64,000 nucleotides of DNA, taken from assembly GCA_035685165.1 (NCBI GenBank), contig DASRBI010000019.1:124001-188000 (forward strand). The letters run 5' to 3'. The notes beneath the pieces are model-generated. The model was not told the DNA's origin. It saw only the letters and a program-made list of their open reading frames with translations, and made no database searches. The stretch's first letter is position 1. The number at the start of each line of letters is the position of its first letter. Made by a program: the position numbers and the translations under genes. The DNA comes from DATFDN01 sp035685165. GTDB taxonomy: Bacteria; Pseudomonadota; Alphaproteobacteria; Acetobacterales; Acetobacteraceae. Positions 24,275-32,923 of this stretch are shown piece after piece.

Positions 24275-25467
24275 GCAGAGCCGCCGCGAGGCGAACGCAG
24301 GTCGGCATCGTCGGTGCCGGGCCTGCGGGCTTGTTCCTGTCGTTGCTGCTGCACCGGCGCGGGGTCGAGTCCGTGATCCTGGAAGCGCGCTCGCGGGAGG
24401 CGATCGAGCAGACGATCCGCGCCGGGATCGTGGAGCAGGCCACCCTCGATCTGATGGCGGAACTTGGCGTGGGCGCGCGGGCGAGGCGCGAGGGCGTGGC
24501 GCATCGCGGCACCAATCTGCGTTTCCTCGGCCGCAGTCACCGGATCGACTTCGCGCGGCTGACCGGCGGGCGGGTGGCGACCCTCTATCCGCAGCACGAG
24601 GTGCTGAAGGATCTGATCGCGGCTCGGCTCGCGCAGGGTGGGGAAATCCTGTTCGGCTGCAAGGCGTTGGCGATCGAGGACGTGCAGGGCACGCATCCGG
24701 TGATCCGGTTCGCGGGCACTGACGGCGCGGCGGGCGCGCTGCGCTGCGAGGCGGTGGTGGGTGCCGACGGTTTTTACGGGGTGTGCCGGACGGCGATCCC
24801 GGAAGAGAAGCGCACCGAGTATGTCCGCACCTATCCGTTCGGCTGGTTCGGGATTTTGTGCCGGGCGCCGGTATCGTCGGAGGAATTGATCTACACGCGC
24901 CATGCACGCGGCTTCGCGCTGATCAGCAGCCGCTCGCCGGACGTGCAGCGGATGTATTTCCAGTGCGACCCGGAGGACGACGCGGATCGCTGGACGGAGG
25001 CGGCGATCTGGGAGGAGCTGCAGGCGCGGCTCGCGGGGGCGGACGGGTTCCGGCTGAAGGAAGGCCCGGTCTTCCACCGCAACATCGTCGCCATGCGGAG
25101 CTTCGTCTGCGAGCCGATGCAACACGGGCGGCTGTTCTTGGCCGGCGACGCCGCGCACATCGTGCCGCCGACCGGCGCCAAGGGGCTCAATCTCGCGGCG
25201 AGCGATGCGTGGCATCTCGATCGGGCGCTCGGCGCGTTCTTCGCCGATGGCTCGGCGGCGGCGCTGGAGGGCTATTCGGCCGCGGCGCTGCGCCGGGTGT
25301 GGCGGGCGCAGCATTTCTCCTGGTGGATGACGTCGATGCTGCACCGCTTCGCGGATGCCAGCCCTTTCGACGAGCGGCGGCAACTGGCGGAGCTCGAATT
25401 CGTCACAGGAAACGAATCGGCAGCGCGCGGGCTGGCGGAGACTTATGTGGGCGAGCCGTTCGGATAA
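24271..25467 (+). CDS. pobA: 4-hydroxybenzoate 3-monooxygenase
   Basis: 398 residues, close to the 394 of characterised PobA. FAD motifs are VGIVGAGPAGLFLSLLLHRR, the DG motif VVGADGFYGVCRTAIPE and the GD motif LFLAGDAAHIVPPTGAKGLN. The family-specific early segment RAGIVEQATLDLMAELG and the MYFQCDPEDD loop are also present. The enzyme hydroxylates 4-hydroxybenzoate to protocatechuate with NADPH and oxygen. Protocatechuate cleavage genes and the PobR activator are not in the window. It is coupled to the preceding dehydrogenase and convergent with hemN, 21 bases away. Confidence 0.9.
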   Translation: MSRAAARRTQVGIVGAGPAGLFLSLLLHRRGVESVILEARSREAIEQTIRAGIVEQATLDLMAELGVGARARREGVAHRGTNLRFLGRSHRIDFARLTGGRVATLYPQHEVLKDLIAARLAQGGEILFGCKALAIEDVQGTHPVIRFAGTDGAAGALRCEAVVGADGFYGVCRTAIPEEKRTEYVRTYPFGWFGILCRAPVSSEELIYTRHARGFALISSRSPDVQRMYFQCDPEDDADRWTEAAIWEELQARLAGADGFRLKEGPVFHRNIVAMRSFVCEPMQHGRLFLAGDAAHIVPPTGAKGLNLAASDAWHLDRALGAFFADGSAAALEGYSAAALRRVWRAQHFSWWMTSMLHRFADASPFDERRQLAELEFVTGNESAARGLAETYVGEPFG

Positions 25468-25488
25468 ATCCGACGGGCTGCGACCGCC

Positions 25489-26817
25489 TCAGATCGCCTT
25501 GGCGTGGCGCTGTTCGCCGGGGCGGAGATAGGCGTCGAACAGCGCCGCCACATTGCGGACCAGGGGACGGCCTTCGGCGGTGACGGCAAGAGTGGTTCCC
25601 GCCCGTGAGACGATGCCATCTCGTTCCATTTGTGCGAGCGGGGCAGCGGCTTCTTCGAGCAGGTCCGGCGCGGCGGCGAGATCGGCCTTCAGGCTGCACA
25701 TCAGCGCCTCGATCACCGCGCCGCGGCGGCGATCCTCATCGGTCAGCGCGATGCCGCGCGCGACCGGCAGCCGTCCGGCGCGCACCGCCTGCTGCCACGC
25801 GCCGATATGGGCGATGTTCTGCACGTAGCCCTGCGGCAGCCGCCCGATCGCCGAGGCGCCGAAGCCTATCAGCGCGTCGGCATCGTCGGTCGTGTAGCCC
25901 TGGAAGTTGCGGCGCAGCCGGCCGGCCGCCGCCGCTTGGGCGAGCGCATCGCCCGGGCGCGCGTAGTGATCGAGCCCGACCGGCGCGAGGCCTGCCTCGC
26001 GCAGCACGGCATCCGCCGCCGCGCGCTGTGCCAAGCGGGCCGCCGTGCCGGGCAGCGCATCGGCGTCGATCGCCGCCTGATGGCGTTTGATCCAGGGCAC
26101 ATGCGCGTAGCCGAAGACGGCGATACGGTCCGGGCGGAGTGCGGCAGCCTGCTCGGCCGTGCGCTCCACCGAGGCGACGGTCTGGCGCGGCAGGCCGTAG
26201 AGCATGTCGAGGTTGATCGAGCCCGCGCCGGATTCCCGCAGACTCAAGATCGCGCGCGCGGTCATCTCGAAGGGCTGAATACGGCCGATCGCCTGCTGCA
26301 CGGCTGGGTGGAAATCCTGCACGCCGACCGAGGCGCGGGTGATGCCGATCTCGCGCAGGGCGGCGGCGTGTTCCGGGGCGAAGGCACGGGGGTCGATCTC
26401 GACGGCGATCTCGGCATCCGGTCGCAGGTCGAACCTTACCGCGAGGCGGCCGGCCACGCGCAGCATCGCGGCCGGCGGCAGCGAGGTCGGGGTGCCGCCG
26501 CCCCAATGCACGTGGCGCACCGGAAGGCGCCGGCCGATCGCGTCCGCCACCCGGTCGATCTCGGTTTCGAGCAGGGCGCCATAGTCAAGCAGCGGCGCCT
26601 CGCGCCGGGCGGCGCGGGTGTGACAGCCGCAAAACAGACACAGGCGCACGCAAAACGGGACGTGGAGGTAAAGCGACAGCGCCGTGCCGTCGGGGAGCGC
26701 GGCGAGCCAGCTCTTGTAGGTGCGGGAGTCGACGCCGGGGCCGAAATTGGGCGCTGTCGGATAACTCGTGTAGCGCGGCACGCGCTGGTCGTAGCGTTGC
26801 AACAGGTCGGGCGACAT
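25489..26817 (-). CDS. hemN: Oxygen-independent coproporphyrinogen III oxidase
   Basis: 442 residues, a radical SAM enzyme of haem synthesis that decarboxylates coproporphyrinogen III without oxygen. The cluster Cys residues are C56, C60 and C63 in FCVRLCLFCGC, with the additional C65 typical of true HemN. SAM-binding VHWGGGTPTSLPP and the family segment NLDMLYGLPRQTVASVERT follow, and the C-terminal HemN domain contains RRNFQGYTTDDADALIG. The start at 26817 gives MSPDLLQRYDQRVPRYTSYP, the usual opening. An FNR/FixK-like box lies 34 bases upstream, so induction under low oxygen is likely. Confidence 0.93.
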   Translation of the reverse strand: MSPDLLQRYDQRVPRYTSYPTAPNFGPGVDSRTYKSWLAALPDGTALSLYLHVPFCVRLCLFCGCHTRAARREAPLLDYGALLETEIDRVADAIGRRLPVRHVHWGGGTPTSLPPAAMLRVAGRLAVRFDLRPDAEIAVEIDPRAFAPEHAAALREIGITRASVGVQDFHPAVQQAIGRIQPFEMTARAILSLRESGAGSINLDMLYGLPRQTVASVERTAEQAAALRPDRIAVFGYAHVPWIKRHQAAIDADALPGTAARLAQRAAADAVLREAGLAPVGLDHYARPGDALAQAAAAGRLRRNFQGYTTDDADALIGFGASAIGRLPQGYVQNIAHIGAWQQAVRAGRLPVARGIALTDEDRRRGAVIEALMCSLKADLAAAPDLLEEAAAPLAQMERDGIVSRAGTTLAVTAEGRPLVRNVAALFDAYLRPGEQRHAKAI

Positions 26818-26850
26818 GCGGGGAGCCTGCCGCCCCGAACCGACCGCGCA

Positions 26851-26864
26851 TTGATTCAGGTCAA
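26851..26864 (-). promoter_or_regulatory. FNR/FixK-type box upstream of hemN
   Basis: TTGATTCAGGTCAA matches TTGAT-N4-ATCAA at nine of ten positions. It lies 34 bases before the hemN ATG and overlaps the last codons of the dehydratase gene. hemN is a classic FNR/FixK target. Confidence 0.6.
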
Positions 26865-28075
26865 CCGCTGGGCGCGCCGCCGCCGAGGCGGGTGATGCCG
26901 GGAACGAGGGCGGGCACGTAGTCGCGCCGGGGGAATTCGTCGCGGTAGTCGGGCAGGCCCTTGTGGGCGAATTCCCTGTAGGCCCGGGCGCGCAGGCGCT
27001 CGGCGTCGATCTCGATCCCGAGGCCGGGTTCCTCGGGCAGGCGCGCGAAGCCCTGTTCAACCTTGATCTGTCTTGTGGCGACCTCGCCGCACGCATCGCG
27101 GAAATTCACGAAATACTCGGCGATCAGGAAGTTGGGGATGGTCGCGCACACATGCACGGTGGCGGCGAAGCCGGCAAGCACGCTGTTATAGTTGTGCGGC
27201 GCCATTGCCACCGCCTGCGGCTCGGCCATCGCGGCGATGGCGAGCAGCGCCGAGATGCCGCCGATCGCGCAAATGTCCGGATTCAGGATGTCGGCGACGC
27301 GCTGTTCCAGCACCTGGAAGAACGATTCCTTCGAATAGAGCGCCTCGCCGGTGACGATCGGGATCGCGACCGCGCGCCGCACCTCGGCGAGCAGCGAAGG
27401 ATTGTCGGCAAGGCACGGCTCCTCGTACCACCTGATGCCGAACTCCTCGAGGCGGCGGCCGATGCGGATCGCGTGCGAGGGGGCGAAGCGGCGATGTGCC
27501 TCGATCAGCAGTTCGAACTCGGGGCCGAGGGCGGCGCGCATCTGCCGCACGAAGTCGATCGCGAAATCCTCGTCCTTGGGGTCGACGAAGCTGCGCCAGG
27601 GGCCGGGGAACGGGTCGAATTTGGCGGCGGTGAAGCCTTCCTCCTTCAGCTTGAGCGCGCGGGCGATGTTTTCCTCCACGGAGGGGGCGGAGCACCAGCC
27701 GTTGGCATAGACGCGTACCTCGGCGCGCGAGCGGCCGCCGATGAGGTTATAAACGGGCTGGTTGCAGCGTTTGCCGAGAATGTCCCAGAGCGCGATCTCG
27801 ATGGCACTCCAGGCGGCGAGCAGCTCCATCGAGTTGCGGCGGATCGCGAAGTCGTTGAACAGCACGTGCGCGGTGTGGCGAATCTCGAAGCTGCTGCGCC
27901 CGATCACGTAGGGGGCCATGCAGCCGATACAGGCGTCGATAACCTTTTCCTTGCCGCGGGTGACATAGGCCTCGCCCCAGCCGTGCAGCCCGTCCTCGGT
28001 CTCCACGCGGCACAGCAGCAGGTTCTTGCCGGACCCGGGATGCAGCAGGAAGGTTTCGATGCGGGCGATCTTCAT
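26861..28075 (-). CDS. Mandelate racemase / enolase-superfamily acid sugar dehydratase
   Basis: 404 residues. The N-terminal capping domain (MKIARIETFLL, GWGEAYVTRGKEKVID) precedes a barrel with the metal ligands Glu in LLIEAHRRF, Glu in WYEEPCLADN and Glu in VTGEALYSKES. The late His is in MAPHNYNS. These enzymes abstract the alpha-proton of a carboxylate and usually dehydrate an acid sugar, as galactonate dehydratase does; the exact substrate cannot be told. I chose the ATG at 28075 because MKIARIE is the family opening and the upstream extension is Arg-rich. The stop lies only 43 bases before hemN, on the same strand. Confidence 0.85.
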   Translation of the reverse strand: MKIARIETFLLHPGSGKNLLLCRVETEDGLHGWGEAYVTRGKEKVIDACIGCMAPYVIGRSSFEIRHTAHVLFNDFAIRRNSMELLAAWSAIEIALWDILGKRCNQPVYNLIGGRSRAEVRVYANGWCSAPSVEENIARALKLKEEGFTAAKFDPFPGPWRSFVDPKDEDFAIDFVRQMRAALGPEFELLIEAHRRFAPSHAIRIGRRLEEFGIRWYEEPCLADNPSLLAEVRRAVAIPIVTGEALYSKESFFQVLEQRVADILNPDICAIGGISALLAIAAMAEPQAVAMAPHNYNSVLAGFAATVHVCATIPNFLIAEYFVNFRDACGEVATRQIKVEQGFARLPEEPGLGIEIDAERLRARAYREFAHKGLPDYRDEFPRRDYVPALVPGITRLGGGAPSG

Positions 28076-28321
28076 GGCGCGCGGTCCTTGCGGCAGGGCG
28101 CGCATGATGCGCCTTCGCCGCGAGCCGGCAAGACGGGGCGTTGGGCTGGCGCGCCATGCTGGGCCATATGAGGGGCGTGCCATTCCACGGACCAAACCCG
28201 CACCGGCGCGGCGCCTATCCCACGGGAGGCTGCGCGAGGCGCTGATAGAGGCGCCGCTGCAAGTGCAGGTTTGCCCACAGCAGCGCGCCGCCCCGAGGGG
28301 CGAAGAGGGCGTTTCGGCGCG

Positions 28322-29584
28322 CTACGGCTCGGCGGCGGCCCAGCGGAGAAGTACGGCGCATCCGGCGGCGAAGTCTTCCATCCGCATCGATTCCCGCGGG
28401 TTGTGGCTGCCGTTCTGGTTCCGCACGAACAGCATCCCAGCCGGAATCCCCGCCTGCGCGAAGGCGGCGGCGTCGTGGCCGCCGCCCGATGCCATGCGGC
28501 GGTACGGGATGCCGAGCGAGGCGGCGGCCTGGGCGAGGCCGTCCTGCACGCCCGGATCCATTTCGTTCCCTTCGCTCCTGGTCTCGGCGCCGAGGTCGAA
28601 GCGCACGCCCCGCCGCGCCTCGATCAGCGGCGCGAGGCGGTGGAGTTCGGCGAAGAGTGCATCGACGCTCAGGGGATCGACGCTGCGGACGTCGAGCTGG
28701 AAGCGGGACTCGCCGGGGATTTTGGTGAACCCCGCCTCGTCGGTGGTGGCGAGGACGCAGAAGGTGGCGACGAGCTGATGGCCGCGCGCCTCCAGCTCCG
28801 CCCAGTGGTCGTCGAGCCGGGCGGCGAGTTCCGCAAGCGCGATGGCCGCGTCGCGCCGGTAGCGGCGGGGCGTGGCGCCGGAGTGGTTGTATTCGCCGAT
28901 CACCCGCGCGGCGCGGAGCCGGCGCGAGCCCGGGATGCCGGTGACGATGCCGAGCGGGATGCTCTCGGCCTCAAGCACCGGCCCCTGCTCGATGTGCAGT
29001 TCCACGTAGGCGGCGGTGTTGGCGGAAGAGAGCCGGCCGGCGCCGGCACGCACCGCGTCGGGGTCGAAGCCCTGTGCCCGCATGTGGTCGGCGAGGGTGC
29101 GGCCCGTATCGAGGCGGCGGACCTCCAGCGCCTCGGCTGGCAGGCGGCCGAGGGCGGCGTTGCTGCCGGGATACGAGGTGGGAAACCAGGCCCCGGCCTC
29201 CTCGGCGCGGATCGCGAGCACGGTCAGGTCGCGCGCCGGAACGAAGCCGGCTTCGGCCATGCCGGCGGCGACCGCGAGGCCCGCCACGACGCCGGCGGCG
29301 CCATCGTAATTGCCGCCGCTTGCAACGGAGTCGAGGTGGCTGCCGAGCACGATCCGCTTCGCCGCCCGGTCCCGACCGGGCAGGGTCATGTAGAGGTTGC
29401 CGGCCGCGTCGGTCTCGGTTTCCAAGCGCAGCGCCTCGGCGGCGGCGCGGATGAAGTCGTGCGCCGCCTGCTCGCCCGGGCCGTAAGCGTCCCGGGTGAT
29501 CCCGACCCCGTCGAAGCCGCGTTCGCGCAGGCCCTGGAACAGGCGGGTGGCGAGGCCGGTGTCGGGGCGGAGATTGGGGCGCAT
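28322..29584 (-). CDS. M20-family N-carbamoyl amino acid amidohydrolase (second copy)
   Basis: 420 residues from the ATG at 29584. Metal motifs are LGSHLDSVASGGNYDGAAGV, the Glu pair in AIRAEEAGAWFP and VELHIEQGPVLEAES; the end has NQNGSHNPRESM. The architecture is that of the hydantoinase/carbamoylase subfamily, as in the protein at 19056, but the sequences differ (for example AEEAGAWF instead of NEEGGRFA), so these are separate functions rather than a recent duplication. It is divergent from the hydroxyacid dehydrogenase at 29647, and upstream of the dehydratase and hemN on the same strand, with a 246-base gap. Confidence 0.85.
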   Translation of the reverse strand: MRPNLRPDTGLATRLFQGLRERGFDGVGITRDAYGPGEQAAHDFIRAAAEALRLETETDAAGNLYMTLPGRDRAAKRIVLGSHLDSVASGGNYDGAAGVVAGLAVAAGMAEAGFVPARDLTVLAIRAEEAGAWFPTSYPGSNAALGRLPAEALEVRRLDTGRTLADHMRAQGFDPDAVRAGAGRLSSANTAAYVELHIEQGPVLEAESIPLGIVTGIPGSRRLRAARVIGEYNHSGATPRRYRRDAAIALAELAARLDDHWAELEARGHQLVATFCVLATTDEAGFTKIPGESRFQLDVRSVDPLSVDALFAELHRLAPLIEARRGVRFDLGAETRSEGNEMDPGVQDGLAQAAASLGIPYRRMASGGGHDAAAFAQAGIPAGMLFVRNQNGSHNPRESMRMEDFAAGCAVLLRWAAAEP

Positions 29585-29646
29585 GGGCCGAGAATCGCGC
29601 CGGTGCGGGACTTCCGCAACCGCGCCCATTGCCGCCATAAGGCGGC

Positions 29647-30612
29647 ATGAAACCGCGGATTCTGATCGCTGCCCTGCACACGAAAGACGTGATCGCTCGC
29701 GCCCGCGCCGAGTTCGACGCGCTGGTGCACGAGGGCGCGGACGACATGAAGCCCGACGAGGTGGTGGCGGCGGCGGAACGGCACCGGGCCGAGGGCATCC
29801 TGTTCGTCAATACGCTGCCGTTCGATTGTGCCCTGATCACCCGATTGCCCGACTGCGTGCGCGTGGGCGCGACCAGCAGCGTCGGCTACGACCATATCGA
29901 CGTGGCGGCGGCCAAAGCGCGGGGGATCGTCGTCACCAACACCCCGGGCGTCTTGAGCGAGTGCACCGCCGATTTCGCCTTCATGCTGCTGCTGGCCGCC
30001 GCCCGCCGCGCCGCGGAATACGGCGCCATCATGCGCGCGGGCTGGCGGAGGCGGATCGGGCAGGGGGATCTGCTCGGGGTCCGGGTGTGGGGCAAGACGC
30101 TCGGGATCGTCGGGATGGGCCGGATCGGGCAGGCGGTGGCGCGGCGGGCGCGCGGGTTCGACATGCGGGTGCTCTACCACGCCCGCAACCGCTGCCCGCC
30201 CGAGCAGGAGCAAGGGGCGGAATATTGCCCGAGCCTCGGGATGATGCTGTCCCGGTGCGACTTCGTGAGCCTCCATGCGCCGGGTGGAGCGGCAACCGAG
30301 GGGATGATCGGGGAGCGCGAGCTGAACCTGCTTCCGCGGGGCGCGGTGCTGGTGAACACGGCGCGGGGGTCGCTCGTCGACGAGGAGGCGCTGATCGCGG
30401 CGCTGCGCTCGGGCCGCCTGTTCGCCGCCGGGCTCGACGTGTTCCGCCGGGAGCCCGATTTCGATTTGCGATTCAATGAGTTGCCGAACGTCGTTCTGAC
30501 CCCGCATGTCGGTAGTGGCTCGGTGGAGACGCGCAACGCGATGGGCTTCCGCGCCCTCGACAACATCGCCGCCGTGCTGGCTGGCCGGGGGGCGATCGAT
30601 CCGTTGTGGTAG
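29647..30612 (+). CDS. D-2-hydroxyacid dehydrogenase
   Basis: 321 residues. The NAD-binding motif is LGIVGMGRIGQAVARRARGF. The catalytic Arg lies in LVNTARGSLVDEEAL and the His in VVLTPHVGSGSVETR. The N-terminal catalytic domain has VGATSSVGYDHIDVAAAKAR. The family covers glyoxylate/hydroxypyruvate reductases, D-glycerate dehydrogenases and others. Next to an acid sugar dehydratase, an amidohydrolase and a symporter, a role in reducing or oxidising a small hydroxyacid is plausible. The intergenic 62 bases to the divergent amidohydrolase must hold both promoters. Confidence 0.87.
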   Translation: MKPRILIAALHTKDVIARARAEFDALVHEGADDMKPDEVVAAAERHRAEGILFVNTLPFDCALITRLPDCVRVGATSSVGYDHIDVAAAKARGIVVTNTPGVLSECTADFAFMLLLAAARRAAEYGAIMRAGWRRRIGQGDLLGVRVWGKTLGIVGMGRIGQAVARRARGFDMRVLYHARNRCPPEQEQGAEYCPSLGMMLSRCDFVSLHAPGGAATEGMIGERELNLLPRGAVLVNTARGSLVDEEALIAALRSGRLFAAGLDVFRREPDFDLRFNELPNVVLTPHVGSGSVETRNAMGFRALDNIAAVLAGRGAIDPLW

Positions 30613-30849
30613 CAACGGCACGCTTGCGATCGGCGGCCGGAGGCTGGCGCCTGTTCGCCGTTCCGCAGGTCTGTCCGCGTTCTTCCGCAAGGAGCGCTTG
30701 CGAGGCAGGCCGATTTTGGTGGCGGTTTGTTGAAGAAGCGCGCCTGCGGACGGGGCAGCGGCAAGAGCAGCGCGGGATCTTGAAAGGCGGCGACAGGCAC
30801 GAGTAAAGATCGTGGCGCGAAGAAGATCAAAAGCACTCGGGGAGACGTC

Positions 30850-32199
30850 ATGTCAGCGAGCGCCCGCGGCAAGCCGGCCTGGGAAGCGACCCCCCTGTCC
30901 GATTCCGCCCACCGATCACAGCTCCGGCGAGCGGTGATCGCCAGCACGGTCGGCACCACGATCGAGTGGTACGACTTCTTCCTCTACAGCGTGGTGACCG
31001 GGCTTGTGTTCGGCAAGCTATTCTTTCCGAACTCCGATCCGCTCACCGGCACGCTGAACGCCTTCGGCATCTATGCGGTGGGATTCATCTCGCGTCCGAT
31101 CGGTGCCGCCATCTTCGGCCACTGGGGCGACCGCGCCGGGCGCAAGTCGGCGCTGATCGCCACCCTGATGCTAATGGGCGTCGCCACCTTCCTGGTCGGG
31201 ATCGTGCCCGGCTACGATAGCATCGGCATCTGGGGCGCCATCATCCTGAGTGCGCTGCGCTTCATCCAGGGCATTGGGGTCGGCGGCGAGTGGGGCGGCT
31301 CGGTGCTGCTATCCATGGAATGGGCGCGGCGGGATTCCCATCGCGGCCTTGTCGCCTCCTGGCCGCAGTTCGGCGTCCCGGCGGGACTATTTCTCTCCAA
31401 TCTCGCCGTCCTGGTGTTCAGCGCCATTAGCGGCCCGGCGTTCCTGTCCTGGGGCTGGCGCATCCCGTTCCTGCTGTCGGCGGTCCTGGTAGCAGTCGGG
31501 CTGTGGATCCGGCTCGGCATCCTGGAAACGCCCACATTCCGCCGGCTCGCTGCCGAGCAGCGAGTCGAGCGCGCGCCGGTCGCCGAGGTCATGCGCAAGC
31601 AGCCGAAGGAGGTATTCCTGAGCGCCTTCGCGCGGATGGCCGAACAGTCGCCATTCTATATTTTTACAGCGTTTATCTACAGCTACGGGATCGTGCACCT
31701 GAAGATGAGCCGGGATTTCCTGCTGGTCGCGGTGCTATGCGCCTCTGTGCTCTCGTTCGTCACCATTCCTCTCGCGGGGCACCTGTCGGACCGCTTCGGC
31801 CGCAAGCGGATGTACGTGATCGGCGCGGTGGCGACCGGGCTGTTCGCCTGGGTCTATTTCGGTCTGCTGAACACGCTGTCGCCGGCAGTGATTTTCTTCG
31901 TGATCGTCATCTCGCTGGTGCCGCACGACATACTGTACGGGCCGCAAGCGGCGCTGATCGCGGAGAGCTTCACGCCGCGGCTGCGCTATTCGGGCTCCTC
32001 GATCGGCTATCAGCTTGCCTCGATCATCGCCGGCGGCCCGGCGCCGCTGATCGCGACTGCATTGTTCGCGAGCTACGGCACCTGGGTGGCGATCGCGGCC
32101 TATATCACCGCCTGCGCGGTGATCACGCTGATCGCGACGGCGATGATGCCGGACTACACCGGGCGGGACATCTCGGCGGAATACGCGCACACGGAGTGA
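30850..32199 (+). CDS. MFS metabolite:H+ symporter (MHS family)
   Basis: 449 residues, 12 membrane helices. The MHS signature TTIEWYDFFLYSVVTG is in helix 1, the motif GHWGDRAGRKSALIATLMLM follows helix 2, and a second LSDRFGRKRMYVIG follows helix 8. The family imports organic acids with protons: citrate, 2-oxoglutarate, shikimate, proline/betaine. The context of dehydratase, hydroxyacid dehydrogenase and amidohydrolase suggests a small organic acid. GGGGAG lies 8 bases before the ATG. The 237 bases upstream contain no gene. It converges on the Wza-like gene. Confidence 0.88.
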   Translation: MSASARGKPAWEATPLSDSAHRSQLRRAVIASTVGTTIEWYDFFLYSVVTGLVFGKLFFPNSDPLTGTLNAFGIYAVGFISRPIGAAIFGHWGDRAGRKSALIATLMLMGVATFLVGIVPGYDSIGIWGAIILSALRFIQGIGVGGEWGGSVLLSMEWARRDSHRGLVASWPQFGVPAGLFLSNLAVLVFSAISGPAFLSWGWRIPFLLSAVLVAVGLWIRLGILETPTFRRLAAEQRVERAPVAEVMRKQPKEVFLSAFARMAEQSPFYIFTAFIYSYGIVHLKMSRDFLLVAVLCASVLSFVTIPLAGHLSDRFGRKRMYVIGAVATGLFAWVYFGLLNTLSPAVIFFVIVISLVPHDILYGPQAALIAESFTPRLRYSGSSIGYQLASIIAGGPAPLIATALFASYGTWVAIAAYITACAVITLIATAMMPDYTGRDISAEYAHTE

Positions 32200-32226
32200 C
32201 GGAGCGGCCGGGGGAAGCGGCCAGAA

Positions 32227-32799
32227 CTAGAACCGCCGCTCTAGCACGGTCACGACGTCGCCCGGCTGGAGGAGAGCTTCGCGCGCGGCGCGCGCCTCGA
32301 TGCGCTGGCCGTTCTGGTCGCGCACGACTGCGGCGTAGCCGTCCACTGCGCGATAGGTGAAGCCGCCGGCGAGCGCGACTGCGGCGAGGACCGTCATGCC
32401 GGGCTCGTAGGGGAACTGGCCCGGCTTGTTGACCTCGCCAAGCACGAAGATCGGCCGGTAGGTGACGATTTCCGCGGCGACCGAAGGCTGCTCCTCAAGG
32501 CCGGCCTTCACCAGAGCGCGCGCGATCGCCCGCTCGAGCTCCGCGGGCCGCAACCCCGCGGCGCGTACCGGCCCGAGCATCGGCAGGGCGATCGTGCCGC
32601 TATCGCTGACGCGGAACTCCCCGGTCAGCGCCTCGTCGCCCACGGTGATCAGCCGCACGCTGTCGCCGGGGCCGAGGCGGTAGCCGGTAGCCGCAGGAGG
32701 GGGCAGCGGCGGCAGGCCGCTGCCCGGCGCGCAGGCGGCGAGCGAGGCCGCGAGGACGAGGCTCGGGACGGTCTGCCCGAGTAGGCGCAGCAAGCACAT
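32227..32799 (-). CDS. Polysaccharide export lipoprotein (Wza/GumB-like)
   Basis: 190 residues. A signal peptide with lipobox (LAASLAACAPGSG) marks an outer-membrane lipoprotein. The poly-export domain begins TGYRLGPGDSVRLITVGDEA and has SDSGTIALPMLGPVRAAGL; an SLBB-like part follows (IFVLGEVNKPGQFPYEPGMT). It would form the outer-membrane channel for exopolysaccharide. At 190 residues it is a short member, lacking the large C-terminal part of E. coli Wza, as is normal for the GumB type. I chose the ATG at 32799, as the upstream extension is polar. It is divergent from the chain-length regulator gene. Confidence 0.88.
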   Translation of the reverse strand: MCLLRLLGQTVPSLVLAASLAACAPGSGLPPLPPPAATGYRLGPGDSVRLITVGDEALTGEFRVSDSGTIALPMLGPVRAAGLRPAELERAIARALVKAGLEEQPSVAAEIVTYRPIFVLGEVNKPGQFPYEPGMTVLAAVALAGGFTYRAVDGYAAVVRDQNGQRIEARAAREALLQPGDVVTVLERRF

Positions 32800-32923
32800 G
32801 CGCCGATCATCGCATCCATCCCTGAGCAAAGCGTTAATCGGGGGCGATTAGCAGTCCGTTAGCTTCCGCCCGGCATGATGGATCGGCGCGACGGAAGGAA
32901 AGCCGGCGCGGATCGAGGGCAGA

